Below are positions 62,664-64,000 of a stretch of DNA of 64,000 nucleotides, piece after piece. How positions within the stretch are numbered: the stretch's first letter is position 1; each line of letters starts with the position of its first letter. The position numbers and the translations under genes were made by a program. The stretch is taken from the NCBI RefSeq assembly GCF_001618865.1, contig NZ_CP015136.1:903001-967000 (forward strand). The letters are read 5' to 3'. Source of the DNA: Luteitalea pratensis (GTDB lineage Bacteria > Acidobacteriota > Vicinamibacteria > Vicinamibacterales > Vicinamibacteraceae). Under the pieces are notes generated by a model. The model did no database searches, had not been told where the DNA came from, and saw nothing but the letters and a program-made list of their open reading frames with translations.

Positions 62664-64000
62664 TCACGCCGGTAGCGCACCGCCGAGGTCGTCGGTGGTG
62701 TAGGTCGACACGGGCACCGACAAGGGTGTGGTGCCCGGCAGGTCGGCCCAGCGCGGGGCGAGCAGGCCGAGATAGCGCGTGATGAGGCGCGTGAGCGCAC
62801 CGAGGCGGCTCCGGAGGCCTCGCGGCGTGCCCCAGCCGGTCAGTTGTCGCAGGATCAGGCCAAGATTGAAGGCGCCCGCATGCACCAGGAGCCGCTTGAG
62901 GATGTTCTGATGCCCGCGCAGATGCGTGCGGCGCATCGCGCCGGTCTCGTAGAGGTGCGCGAACGAGCGTTCGACGTACTCGGCGCGCTGCCGGCGGAGT
63001 CGTCCGCCACGCGCGCCATGCAGGCGTCGGCGATTCGCGTAGACGAGCGCTTTCGCTTCGGGAAGGTCCCGCCATTGCCGGCGCCCGCGGTCCGGTTCGG
63101 CGATGTACGGACGGACGTCGAGCGCGTGCAGGTCGATGAGGGTCCGATTGCTGTGGTAGCCCTTGTCGGCGATCAGCTCCTCCAGCCGGTGCGGCGCGCC
63201 GGCCCGTTCCAATTGCTCCGTCGCGTCGACGACGGTCTCGATCACCGTGGTGGTGTCGCCGACGTCGGCGCCGTCCACGCGCACGGAGACGACCGCCCCG
63301 CTGTCGACATCGACGGCGTGCTCGGCCTTGTGCGCGAGGTGCGTCCGCCCGTTCTTCATCTTGGTGATCTTCGCGTCGGGATCGACCGGGTGCGTCCACT
63401 CCTGGTTGGAGCTCTTCTTCTTGCGACGCCGGTCGAAGCGCGCCAGGGCCTCCCGCGTGGGCGTCGTGATGCCGGAGGCCTCGGCGAGTTGCGTCAGGTA
63501 GGCCTGGTAGGTCTCGCCCGTGTCGCGCCGCACGATGCTGCGCATGGCGGCATTGGCCTCGAGTGTCGTCGCATCGACCGCCACGGTCTGGCCGCGCAGC
63601 AGCCCGTGCGCCACCAACTGCGTCTGCACCCACGTGAAGACGGCTCGATGGGTCTCGATGTCGATCAGCCGCCGCGTGCGGGAGATCGTCGAATGATCCG
63701 GCGTGCCGTCCTCGAGCCCCAGATGCAGGAAGCGACGGATGGCCAGCGAATCGGCGGCACGCCAGGCAATGCCGCGCTCGGAGCCGAGGCCCTCGAAGTA
63801 CCCGAGCAGGAGCAGCCGGAAGTACCGACCCGGCGCCAGCCCAGGGCGTCCCATCACCGCCGCGTAGAACCGACGGCATTCCGCCTCGACGAACGCGTCG
63901 AAGCCGGCCGCGTCGAGCACTGTATTCAACCGCGCGTAGAACGGATGCCCAGGTGCCGTTGGCAGGTCCGACGTCGCGATCCACAGCAGCGGTTGTTCAT
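62664..64000 (-). mobile_element. IS1182-type transposase (5' end beyond window)
   Basis: The frame is open to the right edge (445 codons visible), reading EQPLLWIATSDLPTAPGHPF before LNTVLDAAGFDAFVE. DDE catalytic residues fit VAVDATTLEANAA (Asp), LIADKGYHSN (Asp) and YVERSFAHLYETG (Glu). Such IS elements move by cut-and-paste or copy-paste. The coding frame is undamaged here; the start codon lies just outside the window. Terminal repeats cannot be confirmed because one end is missing. Confidence 0.9.

Overview
The window is GC-rich DNA from one bacterium with densely packed genes. Several things point to Acidobacteriota, most likely a Luteitalea-like member of Vicinamibacteria: two Oar-type TonB-dependent receptors with carboxypeptidase-regulatory N-termini, a BlaI repressor with an M56/TonB protein, several winged-helix proteins fused to TPR or PD40 modules, a HEAT/cytochrome c dehydrogenase, and Tat-exported hydrolases. 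This placement is an inference from gene content; no rRNA is present.

Layout. 1-15.1 kb: a partial TonB receptor, an exported SDR, the BlaI/M56-TonB pair with a visible operator, a TPR lipoprotein-like protein, a full TonB receptor, a nucleoside hydrolase, a CocE-type hydrolase, an EF-P-like factor, an alpha/beta hydrolase and a transglutaminase-like protein. 15.1-31.6 kb: an unusual region of gene copies and debris. It holds an intact winged-helix/TPR regulator and a broken copy of its C-terminus, at least five PD40 propeller pieces, two PIN-toxin remnants beside one intact VapBC pair, two small exported HExxH proteins, and an intact protein joining a winged-helix DNA-binding domain, one membrane helix and a lytic-transglycosylase domain (23211-24674). 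That last protein is the best candidate here for an undescribed regulator type.

31.7-43.7 kb: inositol oxygenase, quinolinate synthase, superoxide dismutase, an amidohydrolase lipoprotein, a covalent-flavin oxidase, a 1048-residue membrane-bound-dehydrogenase/HEAT/cytochrome c protein, moaB-moeA and a DinB-like protein. 44-53.8 kb: a fungalysin peptidase, a Tat-exported GH116 glycosidase, and a tightly coupled cupredoxin / class III cyclase / outer-membrane barrel operon. 54-60 kb: tRNA-Arg(ACG), a DUF2235 (Tle1-like) membrane protein, tadA, VOC, GNAT and AraC genes, and tRNA-Ser(CGA). 60-64 kb: mobile-element remains next to tRNA-Ser (a phage-like HTH protein, a serine-recombinase tail) and an IS1182-type transposase running off the right edge.

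Two kinds of non-coding structure recur between genes. One is short tandem arrays with a 7-base period whose word changes from place to place. The other is small perfect hairpins preceded by a constant GTGTAG / GGTAGG-like flank with a variable stem. Several reading-frame breaks lie in short homopolymers, so some apparent pseudogenes could be assembly errors.
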